Assembly (NCBI RefSeq): GCF_049856175.1
Contig: NZ_JBNDNA010000001.1
Coordinates: forward strand, 434,001 to 498,000
Length of the DNA: 64,000 nt
Origin: JB111 sp049856175
Lineage (GTDB): Bacteria; Actinomycetota; Actinomycetes; Actinomycetales; Actinomycetaceae
Direction: 5' to 3'
The number at the start of each line of letters is the position of its first letter. The first letter of the stretch is position 1. The position numbers and the translations under genes are program-made. A model generated the notes under the pieces. It searched no databases. It worked only from the letters and a program-made list of their open reading frames with translations, and was not told the origin of the DNA. Positions 49,633 through 58,575 of this stretch are shown here, one piece after another.

Positions 49633-50712
49633 TCAGCGACCGGGCACGACGACGCCGAAGTGCTCCGACAGGACGCCGAAGAGCACGTCCGAGTTGGCGA
49701 TCTCCACGGGTCGGACCGTCGCGGGCGTACCGCCCGACCGGTCCCGGACGTGAAGCTCGAGGCCGTCCTTGCCCTTCACCGGGGTGATCGCGGCCAGGGA
49801 ACCGGCGTCCAGCTCCTTCTTTCCGACGACCACGGTGCGACCGGCGAGCGTCACCTTGCCGAAGTCCACCGGCGCAGCTGTTCCGGCACTCTCCTGCACG
49901 CGTGCGCGAGCGGCGCTGTTGATCCGGGCCCGCATCGTCGCGAAGAACTCCTTGTCGTCGATCATGAGCTGGCGCTTGAAGCCCACCCAGCCGAGCTGCA
50001 TGAACGTCGTCGACTCGAGGTCGACGAAGTACTGCAGGTCCGCCCACGGGACCTCCTGCGCCCTGCTCTGCGTGACGACGCGGACGCCCGAGTCGTAGGC
50101 CCTCACGAGCGTGCTGCCTTTCGGCCGGGCCGCCCACACGATGAGCAGCGCCACGACGACACCGACGCCGACGATGGCGAGGCCGATCCAGCTCTCGCCG
50201 GACACGCCGCCCATGCGCACGCCCATCGCAAGGGCGATGCCGGCGACCGCGGCCGCGCCGAGGAAGCCGAGGCCGACACCCGTGCCGGTCGTCGCGGAGT
50301 AGGTGGCCAGCGGCTCCTGCCCGCCGTCCAGCGTGCGGGCGAGGGCGGTGTCGCGGCGCCACCGGATGACGACGAGCGCGATCAGGATCGCGGCGATGAC
50401 GGCGACGGCGACGCCCACCCACACCCAGGACTCGTGGGCCCGGGCGGAGGCCGTCAGCCGCTCCTCGTAGGACTGGATCGACGTGCTCGAGGAGATCCGG
50501 CGGCGCCTGCGCGACGTCATCTGGCACTCGTCGCCGGGAGCCATCGGGTCGTCTCCGCACATGGCGACGGCGTCGGCGCCGAGGTGGCGGTACGCCAGGA
50601 ACAGTCCGCCCACGACGAACAGGCCGAGGAAGACGGTGATGCCGGTGGGGAACCGGCGGAAGGCGGCCAACGGGTCTGCCGTCGGGCCTGGAACTGTCGA
50701 TTGTGTGGTCAC
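49633..50712 (-). CDS. Membrane protein with four TM helices and C-terminal PH-like region
   Basis: 359 aa, unknown. TM helices at about 25-42, 95-118, 145-168 and 178-195. An external loop with two Cys and RRRRR follows the first. The C-terminal half (about 200-355; KGSTLVRAYDSGVRVVTQSRAQEVPWADLQYFVD) looks like a bacterial PH-type beta domain ('Y..Gvrv......ev.W.dl'). I do not recognise a named family. Its GTG start lies 6 nt after a clean TATTAT box. Confidence 0.68.
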   Translation of the reverse strand: MTTQSTVPGPTADPLAAFRRFPTGITVFLGLFVVGGLFLAYRHLGADAVAMCGDDPMAPGDECQMTSRRRRRISSSTSIQSYEERLTASARAHESWVWVGVAVAVIAAILIALVVIRWRRDTALARTLDGGQEPLATYSATTGTGVGLGFLGAAAVAGIALAMGVRMGGVSGESWIGLAIVGVGVVVALLIVWAARPKGSTLVRAYDSGVRVVTQSRAQEVPWADLQYFVDLESTTFMQLGWVGFKRQLMIDDKEFFATMRARINSAARARVQESAGTAAPVDFGKVTLAGRTVVVGKKELDAGSLAAITPVKGKDGLELHVRDRSGGTPATVRPVEIANSDVLFGVLSEHFGVVVPGR

Positions 50713-50718
50713 GAGCGG

Positions 50719-50724
50719 ATAATA
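50719..50724 (-). promoter_or_regulatory. Leaderless -10 box of the 49633-50712 gene
   Basis: TATTAT on the minus strand, 6 nt, then GTG at 50712. It is an unusually AT-rich -10 for this genome. Confidence 0.6.
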
Positions 50725-50817
50725 GACCCGGCACGGAGCGACCTTTCCGCACGGCCGTGCGGTTCATGGCTGAACGGGTGTCTCTGCGCAGCCGCCTTCC
50801 TTGTGGCTCCGTGGAGT

Positions 50818-50883
50818 CATCGAATGGGCTCGACCTGGCAGGATCCGGCCGCTCCGGGCGCCACGTTGAGCCCAGTCGACGAG
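50818..50883. repeat. Palindromic intergenic element, copy 1
   Basis: Arms GGGCTCGACCTGGC (50826-50839) and GCCACGTTGAGCCC (50860-50873) around a 20-nt spacer, flanked by TCGA-rich ends. It is homologous over about 65 bp to copy 2 at 52086-52150, in the same orientation. Lies just downstream of the 3' end of the DUF559/AbiEi-like gene. Confidence 0.7.
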
Positions 50884-50890
50884 GCGGGCA

Positions 50891-52030
50891 CTAGTTCGCC
50901 AGCAGCTCACGCACGGGGTGCAGCCGCTGACCCGATGTGTGGCGCACCTTCGCTGCCACGACGCGGGCGACCTGCGCCGGACTGCGTGCTCCTCGCCGGT
51001 CGAACCGGGCCATGTCGTCGCCCAGGGCGAGGATCGCGCGCTCGCGGTTGCGCTCGGCGATGAGTCCGGCTGCGGTCTGCCCGGCGTCGGCGACGTGGTA
51101 CTTCAGCTCGCCGTCGTACTCGATGTGCAGCCAGCGTTGCGTCCCGTCGGGACGACGACCGTCGGGCAGCGCGAGGTCCGTGAAGTAGGTGTTGCCCTCG
51201 GCCTCGACCCGGCACTGGGCCACTGCGTCGCGGCGCCCCCACACCAGCAGCGACCAGCGCAGGAACGTCTCCGGCGCGGACTGGGCCCAGGGACTCGCCC
51301 ACTCGACCACCACGCGGGCACGTCGCGCTCCACGTGCGCCGCGCGGCAGGGCGTCGATGCGTGCGAGGAGGCGGCGTCGGACGTCGGCAGCCTCCCGCTC
51401 GGTCCGCACGCGCTGGTAGGTGTCGGCGTGGCTGAGCAGCGCGAGCACATGGTCGACGACGACGAGCGCGTCCAGCGGATCGAGGTCACGCGCACAGTCG
51501 ACGGCGGTGCGCTCCAGCGAGGTGCACGGTACGCCGTCGATACGGACGACGTCCTCGAGCGGGAGGGCGCGCGTCTGCCTGCGGTAGTCGGTCGTGCGGG
51601 CGGAGCTGACCTTCTGCGGGGACGTCAGGACCGGCCGTCCGGGCAGCTTCCACACGCGCAGCCCGTGGGCGAGCGCTGCGGTGACGCCGCTGAGCGCGTG
51701 CCGGACCCGGGTGCGTCGGCTCACGGCGAGAGCGGTCCCGAGGTGGACCTGCTCGGCCCGCTCGAACCTGTCGAGGTCGTCGGCAACGATGGCGACGGCG
51801 CCGTCGCGCAGCCGGACGACCTCGCAGCCCGCCGGGACCGTTGCCCTGAACGCGTTGCCGCGGGCGGTCCGCCAGTGCCCGAGGACGACGGCGGGGAACG
51901 GTCGAGGTCGATAGATCGCTGAGCGCAGCACGAGAGGACGATCTCCCGGCTCGCGAGAACGGGACCGGGTGCCGTCGTCGCGCTGTGGACAAAGCTGCGA
52001 GGAGCGGGTTGTGCACATGTCGCGGGACAT
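50891..52030 (-). CDS. DUF559/AbiEi-like endonuclease-fold protein
   Basis: Up to 379 aa; the true start is probably internal, e.g. the GTG at 51931 (VLRSAIYRPR), as the first 33 codons show no conservation pattern. It matches a large actinobacterial family annotated as AbiEi antitoxin or DUF559: a middle block LSGVTAALAHGLRVW, VVRIDGVPCTSLERTAVDCARDLDPLDALVVVDHVL, and a C-terminal restriction-endonuclease-like half with ESFLRWSLLVWG-type and YFTDLALPDGR...LHIEYDGELKYH segments. The D...E-x-D/E arrangement would suit a nuclease core. No partner toxin is present. The gene is bracketed by two copies of a palindromic element, suggesting accessory status. Confidence 0.72.
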   Translation of the reverse strand: MSRDMCTTRSSQLCPQRDDGTRSRSREPGDRPLVLRSAIYRPRPFPAVVLGHWRTARGNAFRATVPAGCEVVRLRDGAVAIVADDLDRFERAEQVHLGTALAVSRRTRVRHALSGVTAALAHGLRVWKLPGRPVLTSPQKVSSARTTDYRRQTRALPLEDVVRIDGVPCTSLERTAVDCARDLDPLDALVVVDHVLALLSHADTYQRVRTEREAADVRRRLLARIDALPRGARGARRARVVVEWASPWAQSAPETFLRWSLLVWGRRDAVAQCRVEAEGNTYFTDLALPDGRRPDGTQRWLHIEYDGELKYHVADAGQTAAGLIAERNRERAILALGDDMARFDRRGARSPAQVARVVAAKVRHTSGQRLHPVRELLAN

Positions 52031-52085
52031 CGATGCGGTGCGACGGCGGAGCGGCGGAGGTGGGGTGCCGGACGAGCGTCAGATC

Positions 52086-52150
52086 GTCGAGTGGGCTCGA
52101 CATGGCGCCCAGAGCGTGCGGAACCTGCCATGTTGAGCCCGTTCGACGCG
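52086..52150. repeat. Palindromic intergenic element, copy 2
   Basis: Arms GGGCTCGACATGGC (52093-52106) and GCCATGTTGAGCCC (52127-52140), one mismatch, 20-nt spacer, with TCGA/TTCGA borders. It lies upstream of the DUF559/AbiEi-like gene, between it and the clpB HAIR box. Confidence 0.7.
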
Positions 52151-52196
52151 GGGAACGGGCGCCTCGGTCCCCACCCGAAACGGTGGCGCCCCAACC

Positions 52197-52215
52197 TTGA
52201 GCGGAATAGACTCAA
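52197..52215. promoter_or_regulatory. HAIR operator of clpB
   Basis: TTGAGC-N7-ACTCAA, 49 bp before the clpB start, matching the HAIR consensus with one change. A TAGACT -10 box (52207-52212) overlaps its right half, so HspR binding would block RNA polymerase directly. Confidence 0.88.
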
Positions 52216-52263
52216 CTTTGCGTTCGTTTCACACACAGGACCGAACTCACCGATTGGGGACCG

Positions 52264-54870
52264 ATGGACACCAAGCTCACCACCCGCTCGCAGGAGGCCG
52301 TCGCCTCCGCGCTCCAGCGCGCCACGACGGCCGGCAATCCGCAGATCGAGCCCAGCCACCTGCTCCGGGCGCTCCTCGACCAGGGCGAGGGCATCGCGAT
52401 CGCGCTGCTCGACGCCGTCGGGGCGGACCGCGCCGACCTCGCCCGTCGCACGGACGCGGCGATCGCCGCCCTGCCCGGCGCCTCCGGCGGATCCGTCGCG
52501 CAGCCGCAGACCTCGCGCGCGTTCCTCACCGTCATCGCCGGCGCCACCGAGGAGGCCGGCGCGCTCGGTGACGAGTACGTCTCCACCGAGCACCTCCTGC
52601 TCGGCCTGGCCGCGGCGCCCGGCACGGACGAGATCCTCCGGCACGCGGGCGCCACCCCGGACGCCCTGCGCGCCGCCGTACCGTCCGTGCGCGGCAACCG
52701 CCCCGTCACCAGCGCCGACCCCGAGAACACGTTCGACGCGCTGGAGAAGTACGGCCATGACCTCACGGCGGCCGCGCGGGAGGGCAAGCTCGACCCCGTC
52801 GTCGGGCGCGACGCCGAGATCCGCCGCGTCGTCCAGGTGCTGTCCCGGCGCACGAAGAACAACCCGGTCCTCATCGGTGAGCCGGGCGTCGGCAAGACCG
52901 CCGTCGTCGAGGGCCTCGCCCAGCGCATCGTCGACGGCGACGTCCCCGAGTCCCTGCGCGGCAAGACCCTCGTCGCGCTCGACATGGCGGGCATGGTCGC
53001 GGGCGCGAAGTACCGCGGCGAGTTCGAGGAGCGGCTCAAGGCGGTCCTTCAGGAGATCGCGGACTCCGACGGCGAGGTCGTCACGTTCATCGACGAGCTG
53101 CACACCGTGGTCGGGGCGGGCGCGGGCGGCGAATCCTCGATGGACGCCGCCAACATGCTCAAGCCGATGCTCGCCCGCGGGGAGCTGCGCCTCGTCGGCG
53201 CCACCACGCTCGACGAGTACCGCGAGCACATCGAGAAGGACCCCGCCCTCGAGCGCCGCTTCCAACAGGTCCTCGTCGGCGAGCCCAGCGTCGAGGACAC
53301 CGTGACGATCCTGCGCGGCATCGCCCCGAAGTACGAGGCGCACCACCAGGTGACGATCTCCGACGGCGCGCTCGTCGCCGCGGCCACCCTCTCCGACCGC
53401 TACATCACCGGCCGCCGCCTGCCGGACAAGGCCATCGACCTCGTCGACGAGGCCGCCTCCCGCCTGCGCATGGAGCTCGACTCCTCCCCGGAGGAGGTCG
53501 ACGTGCTGCGTCGGCAGGTGGACCGGCTCGGCATGGAGGAGGCCTACCTCGCGGAGAACCTCGACGACGACGACGCCGCCACCGCCGAGCGGCTGGACGC
53601 CCTGCGGGCCGAGCTCGCCGACCGGCGCGAGGAGCTCGACGGCCTGACCGCACGCTGGGAGAACGAGAAGGCCGGGCACAACCGGGTCGGTGACCTGCGC
53701 GCCCGCCTCGACGAGCTCACCACGAAGGCCGAGCTCGCCGAACGGGAGTCTCGCTACGAGGACGCCGGCCGGCTGCGCTACGGCGAGATCCCCGCGCTCC
53801 AGCAGGAGCTGGACGCCGCCGTCGCGAGCGAGGAGGCCGAGTCCGCCGACGCCGCCGGCTCCGACCCGATGATCGCCGACAAGGTCTCCGCCGAGGAGAT
53901 CGCCGAGGTCGTCGGCGCGTGGACCGGGATCCCGGTCGGACGACTGCTCCAGGGCGAGTCGGAGAAGCTCCTGACGATGGAGGACGAGATCGGTCGGCGC
54001 CTCATCGGGCAGACCGCGGCCGTGCGCGCGGTCTCGGACGCCGTGCGGCGCTCCCGGGCCGGCATCGCGGACCCGGACCGGCCGACGGGCTCGTTCCTGT
54101 TCCTCGGTCCCACCGGGGTCGGCAAGACGGAGCTCGCGAAGTCCCTGGCGGACTTCCTGTTCGACGACGAGCGGGCCATGGTCCGCATCGACATGTCCGA
54201 GTACTCGGAGAAGCACTCTGTGTCCCGCCTGGTCGGGGCCCCGCCCGGGTACGTCGGATACGAGGAGGGTGGCCAGCTGACCGAGGCGGTCCGGCGTCGG
54301 CCGTACACGGTGGTGCTCCTCGACGAGGTCGAGAAGGCGCACCCGGAGGTCTTCGACATCCTCCTGCAGGTGCTCGACGACGGTCGGCTCACCGACGGGC
54401 AGGGCCGCACGGTGGACTTCCGCAACGTCATCCTCGTGCTCACCTCGAACCTGGGCTCGCAGTTCCTCGTCGACGGGTCGGTGGCCGAGAGCGAGCGCCG
54501 GGAGAAGGTGATGGAGATCGTGCGGGCGTCGTTCAAGCCGGAGTTCCTCAACCGGCTCGACGACGTCGTCATGTTCGACGCGCTCGGCCTCGACGAGCTG
54601 GGCCACATCGTCGACCTGCAGATCCAGCGGTTCGCGGAACGGCTCGCCCCGCGGCGCATCACGCTCGAGGTCACCGGCGCGGCGCGCGAGTGGCTCGCGT
54701 TCGAGGGCTTCGACCCGGCCTACGGGGCGCGGCCGCTGCGTCGTCTCGTCCAGCGCGAGATCGGCGACCGGCTCGCCCGGCTGCTGCTCGGGGGCGAAGC
54801 TGCGGACGGCGCGCACGTCGTCGTCGACCGCACCGAGGGTGCCGACTCCCTGGAGGTGCGGACCACCTAG
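52264..54870 (+). CDS. clpB: ATP-dependent disaggregase ClpB (Hsp100)
   Basis: 868 aa. Clp N-terminal repeat domain (1-145); AAA+ module 1 with Walker A GEPGVGKT (about 205-212) and Walker B VTFIDELHTVVG; middle coiled-coil M-domain (about 400-520) that docks DnaK; AAA+ module 2 with Walker A GPTGVGKT (about 614-621) and Walker B VVLLDEVEKAHPEV; C-terminal D2-small domain. No ClpP-docking loop, as expected for ClpB. It pulls proteins from aggregates with DnaK/DnaJ/GrpE. Controlled by HspR through the HAIR box. Confidence 0.97.
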   Translation: MDTKLTTRSQEAVASALQRATTAGNPQIEPSHLLRALLDQGEGIAIALLDAVGADRADLARRTDAAIAALPGASGGSVAQPQTSRAFLTVIAGATEEAGALGDEYVSTEHLLLGLAAAPGTDEILRHAGATPDALRAAVPSVRGNRPVTSADPENTFDALEKYGHDLTAAAREGKLDPVVGRDAEIRRVVQVLSRRTKNNPVLIGEPGVGKTAVVEGLAQRIVDGDVPESLRGKTLVALDMAGMVAGAKYRGEFEERLKAVLQEIADSDGEVVTFIDELHTVVGAGAGGESSMDAANMLKPMLARGELRLVGATTLDEYREHIEKDPALERRFQQVLVGEPSVEDTVTILRGIAPKYEAHHQVTISDGALVAAATLSDRYITGRRLPDKAIDLVDEAASRLRMELDSSPEEVDVLRRQVDRLGMEEAYLAENLDDDDAATAERLDALRAELADRREELDGLTARWENEKAGHNRVGDLRARLDELTTKAELAERESRYEDAGRLRYGEIPALQQELDAAVASEEAESADAAGSDPMIADKVSAEEIAEVVGAWTGIPVGRLLQGESEKLLTMEDEIGRRLIGQTAAVRAVSDAVRRSRAGIADPDRPTGSFLFLGPTGVGKTELAKSLADFLFDDERAMVRIDMSEYSEKHSVSRLVGAPPGYVGYEEGGQLTEAVRRRPYTVVLLDEVEKAHPEVFDILLQVLDDGRLTDGQGRTVDFRNVILVLTSNLGSQFLVDGSVAESERREKVMEIVRASFKPEFLNRLDDVVMFDALGLDELGHIVDLQIQRFAERLAPRRITLEVTGAAREWLAFEGFDPAYGARPLRRLVQREIGDRLARLLLGGEAADGAHVVVDRTEGADSLEVRTT

Positions 54871-54881
54871 CCCCCTGGTCA

Positions 54882-54983
54882 CCGAGGGTGCGGTGGGGAG
54901 CCCCGAGAGTGCGGTGGGGAGCCACCGAGGGTGCCGTGGGCAACCCACCGACCGCACTCTCGACGAGCCCCGACCGCACTCTG
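54882..54983. repeat. Cluster of CGAGAGTGCGGT-type repeats
   Basis: Three direct units of about 19 bp at 21-bp spacing (54882, 54903, 54924; core CCGAG(A/G)GTGCGGTGGGGAG) and two inverted ones (54946-54964 and 54969-54983; core CCGACCGCACTCT). The unit equals the terminator arm at 42286-42328. It fills the gap between clpB and the convergent VWA gene and can fold into several alternative hairpins. Confidence 0.75.
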
Positions 54984-54994
54984 GGCGGAGGGGG

Positions 54995-56986
54995 TCAGAG
55001 GTCCCAGGGGGAGCGAGCCTGCACGTACTCCCCGACGACGGCCGCGCCGAGGTCGTCGAGGTCCGGCGCCACCACGCGGCCGCGCGCCCGGCGTGCCATC
55101 GCGTCGAGGAACCGGGCGAGGCCGGGGTCGTCGCCGAGCCGGAAGAACGTGGTCTCGGCGCCGAGCCGCGCCGCGCGGTCGAGCTCGGCGACGGTGAGCC
55201 GCAGCGTCTGCGGCGCCGGCGGGTAGTCGAACCACGACTCGCCGCCGGGCTCGAGGTGGGCGGTGGGCTCGCCGTCGGTGACGACGAGCAGCACGGGCTG
55301 CATCGTGGGGTGCTGCCGGAAGAACCGGGTCGCGAGCATGAGCCCGTGGTGGAGGTTCGTGCCCTGCTCACGGAACGGCGGCAGGGCGGTGAGCTCGGCG
55401 AGGTCGACCCGCTGGGCGTACCTGCCGAACTGGACGAGCTCGAGCCGGTCGCCGCGGAAGCGCGTGGACAGCAGCTGGTGCAGGGCGAGTGCGGTCCGCT
55501 TCATCGGTAGCCACCGCCCCTCGGCGGCCATGGAGAACGACGTGTCGACGAGGAGAGCCACCGCCGCCTGCGTCCGCGCCTCGGTCTCGGCGATCTCGAC
55601 GTCGGCGACGTCCAGCCGCAGCCCCCGGCGCGGGTCGCCGCCCTCGCGTGCGGTGCGCAGGATGGCATTCGTCAGCGAGCGCGTGACGTCCCACGGCTCC
55701 GTGTCGCCGAAGGCCCAGGCCCGGCTCGACCCGGTCTGCTCGCCTGCCGCTCCCGCCTGCCGGGTGTCCCGCGATCCGCTGCGCCCCGACAGCCGACCCG
55801 CCGCGTCCTTGAGCAGCGACCGGCCGAGCCGCCGCATCGCGCGCGGGGACAGCCGCAGGTCGCCGTCGGAGCCGCGGTGCAGGTAGTCGGAGTCCCGCAG
55901 CGCGCGCTCGAGCTCGGCGAGGGTGCGGGCGGAGACGGCGGCGTCGTCGCCGAGGTGGCGGCCCAGCGCCTCGAGGTCGAGGTCCGAGAGCGGGGACCCC
56001 GACGACGCCTGGTCGATCTGCTCGGCGAGGCGGTCGAGGTCGGCGAGCTCCTGCAGCGCTCCGGTGCCGTCGCCGAGTCCCAGGCCCTCCTCGCCCTCGA
56101 ACTGCTCGGAGCCGGTCCAGTCCTCGCCGGGTCGCAGGGCCCGGAGACCGGCGTCGACGCGGGCGAGCTGCTCCATCAGCTGCGGCGAGCCGAACGCCTG
56201 CTGGGAGAGCTGCATGAGCTCCTCGCGCTGCTCCGGCGTCATCGAGCTGAGCATCCGGCGTGCTGCGGCGGAGCGCTTCGCGAGCGTGTCGATGAGCTCG
56301 TCGACGTCGCGGGGGTTCTCCGGGAACTGGTCGCCGTGCTTCGCCATGAAGTCCTCGAAGTCTCCAGCGGTGTCCTCGCCGCGGGCGTGCTTCTCGAGCA
56401 GGTCGCCGAGGTCGGAGAGCATCTCGGCGACGGCCCGCCGATCCTCCTCGGTGGCGCCCTCGAGCGCCTGCTTCATGCCGGCGAACCGCTGCTCGAGCAC
56501 CTCGCGGCCGAGCAGGTCCTTGATCTGGTCGTACGTCTGGCGCGCCTCGTCGGACGCCCAGTCGTAGGTGGCGAGCTCGCTGACCGCTGCGGCCGTCGAC
56601 CCCGGGAGGTTCTGGATGACCATCTCGCGGAACGTGCGGTCGGTATCGTCCATGGCGACGTCGCGCGCGAGCTGGCCGCGCTCGGCGAGCACGGCCGAGT
56701 CGAGCAGGGCCCTGACCTCCTGCAGCGTGCCGTCGAGCCGGTGCCGGCCGAGCAGGTCGCGGCGGCGCTGCTGGACCCGGCCGGCGAGGTCGTCGAGGCC
56801 CTGGGCGCCGCGGCTGCCGCGCCGCAGGAGCTCGCGGAGGGCCTGGTCGGGGCTGTAGCCGGACATGACGTCGTCGGCGATCTCGTCGAGCGCGGCCCCG
56901 AGGTCGATCGGCGGCGCTAGCGGGTCGGGACCGCCGGCGTAGCGGCCGTACCGCGCGGGGCGCGGTGATCGGGGCTGCGGGGTCAT
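54995..56986 (-). CDS. VWA-domain protein, partner of the adjacent AAA+ ATPase
   Basis: 663 aa. A long helical N-terminal region (1-470), rich in charged coils, precedes a C-terminal von Willebrand A domain. The MIDAS is complete: D481-T-S-F-S in LLVDTSFSM, Thr in FREQGTNLHHG, Asp in LLVVTDGEP. Encoded 13 nt after the AAA+ gene, so one operon. AAA+/VWA pairs (MoxR or magnesium-chelatase type) mature or remodel metal enzymes and complexes; the client is unknown. Confidence 0.88.
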   Translation of the reverse strand: MTPQPRSPRPARYGRYAGGPDPLAPPIDLGAALDEIADDVMSGYSPDQALRELLRRGSRGAQGLDDLAGRVQQRRRDLLGRHRLDGTLQEVRALLDSAVLAERGQLARDVAMDDTDRTFREMVIQNLPGSTAAAVSELATYDWASDEARQTYDQIKDLLGREVLEQRFAGMKQALEGATEEDRRAVAEMLSDLGDLLEKHARGEDTAGDFEDFMAKHGDQFPENPRDVDELIDTLAKRSAAARRMLSSMTPEQREELMQLSQQAFGSPQLMEQLARVDAGLRALRPGEDWTGSEQFEGEEGLGLGDGTGALQELADLDRLAEQIDQASSGSPLSDLDLEALGRHLGDDAAVSARTLAELERALRDSDYLHRGSDGDLRLSPRAMRRLGRSLLKDAAGRLSGRSGSRDTRQAGAAGEQTGSSRAWAFGDTEPWDVTRSLTNAILRTAREGGDPRRGLRLDVADVEIAETEARTQAAVALLVDTSFSMAAEGRWLPMKRTALALHQLLSTRFRGDRLELVQFGRYAQRVDLAELTALPPFREQGTNLHHGLMLATRFFRQHPTMQPVLLVVTDGEPTAHLEPGGESWFDYPPAPQTLRLTVAELDRAARLGAETTFFRLGDDPGLARFLDAMARRARGRVVAPDLDDLGAAVVGEYVQARSPWDL

Positions 56987-56999
56987 GTCGTCGCTCCGG

Positions 57000-58433
57000 T
57001 CATCCGTAGACGGTCTCGCCGTCGCCGGTCTCCTTCGAGATCCGGCGGGCGAGGAAGAGGCCCTCGAGCGCGAGCTCGATCGCGGAGGCGCGCGAGCCGT
57101 CGTCGTGGGCGTCGAGCCGCTGGGCGATCAGGTCGTACACGGACGGGTCCGCCCCGTCCTCGCCGGCACTCGAGGCCGCCACCGACCCGCCCGTGTACCC
57201 CGGCAGCGAGGCGAGGAAGTCGGCGGCGGTCACCTGCTCGCCCGTGGTGACGACCTCGTCGGCGGCCTCGATCGCCGCGACCAACGGTCCCAGGTCGATG
57301 CCCGCGAGGTGGGCGCGCACCGTCTCCGCCGTGGCGGTGCGCAGGACGTGCTCGAGGAGCTCGGCCTCGCGGCCCTCCTCGCCGACCTCGAACTCGACCT
57401 TGCCGCCGAGGACGTCGACGGCGGTGCGGACGTCGACGACGCGCGCGACCGCCCGCTCCTCCCCGCGCACGGTGGCGCGGTGCAGGGCGGCGGCCGCCAC
57501 CGTCTCGGCGCCGGCGATCGCGAACCGCGCCGAGACGCCGGAGGACTGGTCGACGGCGGCGGAGTCGCGCAGGTTCCGCGCGAACCGGGCGAGGATCTCG
57601 AGGACGGCCGGCGGCACGTCGGCTCCGAGGTGCGCCTCCTGGGTGATGATGGCGATCTCGTCGTCGAGCTCGATCGGGTAGTGCGTGCGGATCTCGGCGC
57701 CGAAACGGTCCTTGAGCGGGGTGATGATCCGGCCGCGGTTCGTGTAGTCCTCGGGGTTCGCCGTGGCGACGACGAGGACGTCCAGCGGGAGCCGGAGCAC
57801 GTAGCCACGGATCTGGACGTCTCGTTCCTCCATCACGTTGAGCAGCGACACCTGGATGCGTTCAGCCAGGTCGGGGAGCTCGTTGATGGCGACGATGCCG
57901 CGGTGCGAGCGCGGGACCAGCCCGTAGTGGATGGTCTCCGGGTCGCCGAGCCGCCGGCCCTCGGCCACGCGCATCGGGTCGACGTCGCCGATGAGGTCCG
58001 CGACCGAGGTGTCAGGTGTCGCGAGCTTCTCGACGTACCGCTCGTCGCGGTGCCGCCAGAGCACCGGCAGGTCGTCGCCGAGCTCCGCTGCCCGGGCGCG
58101 CGAGGCGTCGGTGATCGGGGCGAACGGGTGCTCGCCGAGCTCGGAGCCCTCGATGACCGGGGTCCACTCGTCGAGGAGCCCGGCGAGCGTGCGTAGCAGC
58201 CGGGTCTTGCCCTGGCCGCGCTCGCCGAGCAGCGCGATGTCGTGCCCCGCGAGCAGGGCGCGCTCGACCTGCGGGAGCACGGTCCGGGAGAACCCGTGCA
58301 GGCCGGGCCAGGGGTTCTCGCCGGCGGCGAGCGCGGCGACGAGGTTCTCGCGGATCTCCGTGCGCAGCGTGCGGAAGGTGTGGTCGGAGGAGCGGAGCTC
58401 CCCCACGGTGCTGATGTCCGGGCGATCGCTCAC
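57000..58433 (-). CDS. MoxR/magnesium-chelatase-type AAA+ ATPase
   Basis: 477 aa. Walker A LLGERGQGKTRLLR (about 80), Walker B region GIVAINELPDLAERIQVSLLNVMEERDVQIRG, sensor 1 VVATANPEDYTNRG, and a helical lid with arginine finger region (PLKDRFGAEIRTHYP), as in the magnesium chelatase ChlI/sigma-54-interaction group. Start GTG with GGAGG just before. Operon with the VWA gene downstream; together they likely form a chaperone machine in which the ATPase drives the VWA adaptor. Confidence 0.9.
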   Translation of the reverse strand: MSDRPDISTVGELRSSDHTFRTLRTEIRENLVAALAAGENPWPGLHGFSRTVLPQVERALLAGHDIALLGERGQGKTRLLRTLAGLLDEWTPVIEGSELGEHPFAPITDASRARAAELGDDLPVLWRHRDERYVEKLATPDTSVADLIGDVDPMRVAEGRRLGDPETIHYGLVPRSHRGIVAINELPDLAERIQVSLLNVMEERDVQIRGYVLRLPLDVLVVATANPEDYTNRGRIITPLKDRFGAEIRTHYPIELDDEIAIITQEAHLGADVPPAVLEILARFARNLRDSAAVDQSSGVSARFAIAGAETVAAAALHRATVRGEERAVARVVDVRTAVDVLGGKVEFEVGEEGREAELLEHVLRTATAETVRAHLAGIDLGPLVAAIEAADEVVTTGEQVTAADFLASLPGYTGGSVAASSAGEDGADPSVYDLIAQRLDAHDDGSRASAIELALEGLFLARRISKETGDGETVYG

Positions 58434-58575
58434 GCCTCCAACGTACGTCGTGCCCGGCGTCGGCGGACAGTGCGTCGTTCCGTCTCCTCTCCTCCGAGAT
58501 GCCCGACGGCGAACGGCTTGTCGTCCCGGCCGTTCCCCGCCCCGGTGCCGGACGGCCCGGTGGCAAGGACGTGCC

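Noticed and set aside
50818..52150. The two flanking palindromes as terminal inverted repeats of a classical insertion sequence
   Set aside because: They are in direct orientation, no transposase lies between them, and no target-site duplication was evident.
51721..55371. A 1216-codon minus-strand open frame over clpB
   Set aside because: Antisense of clpB with Arg/Asp/Leu-rich low-complexity sequence and no domain.
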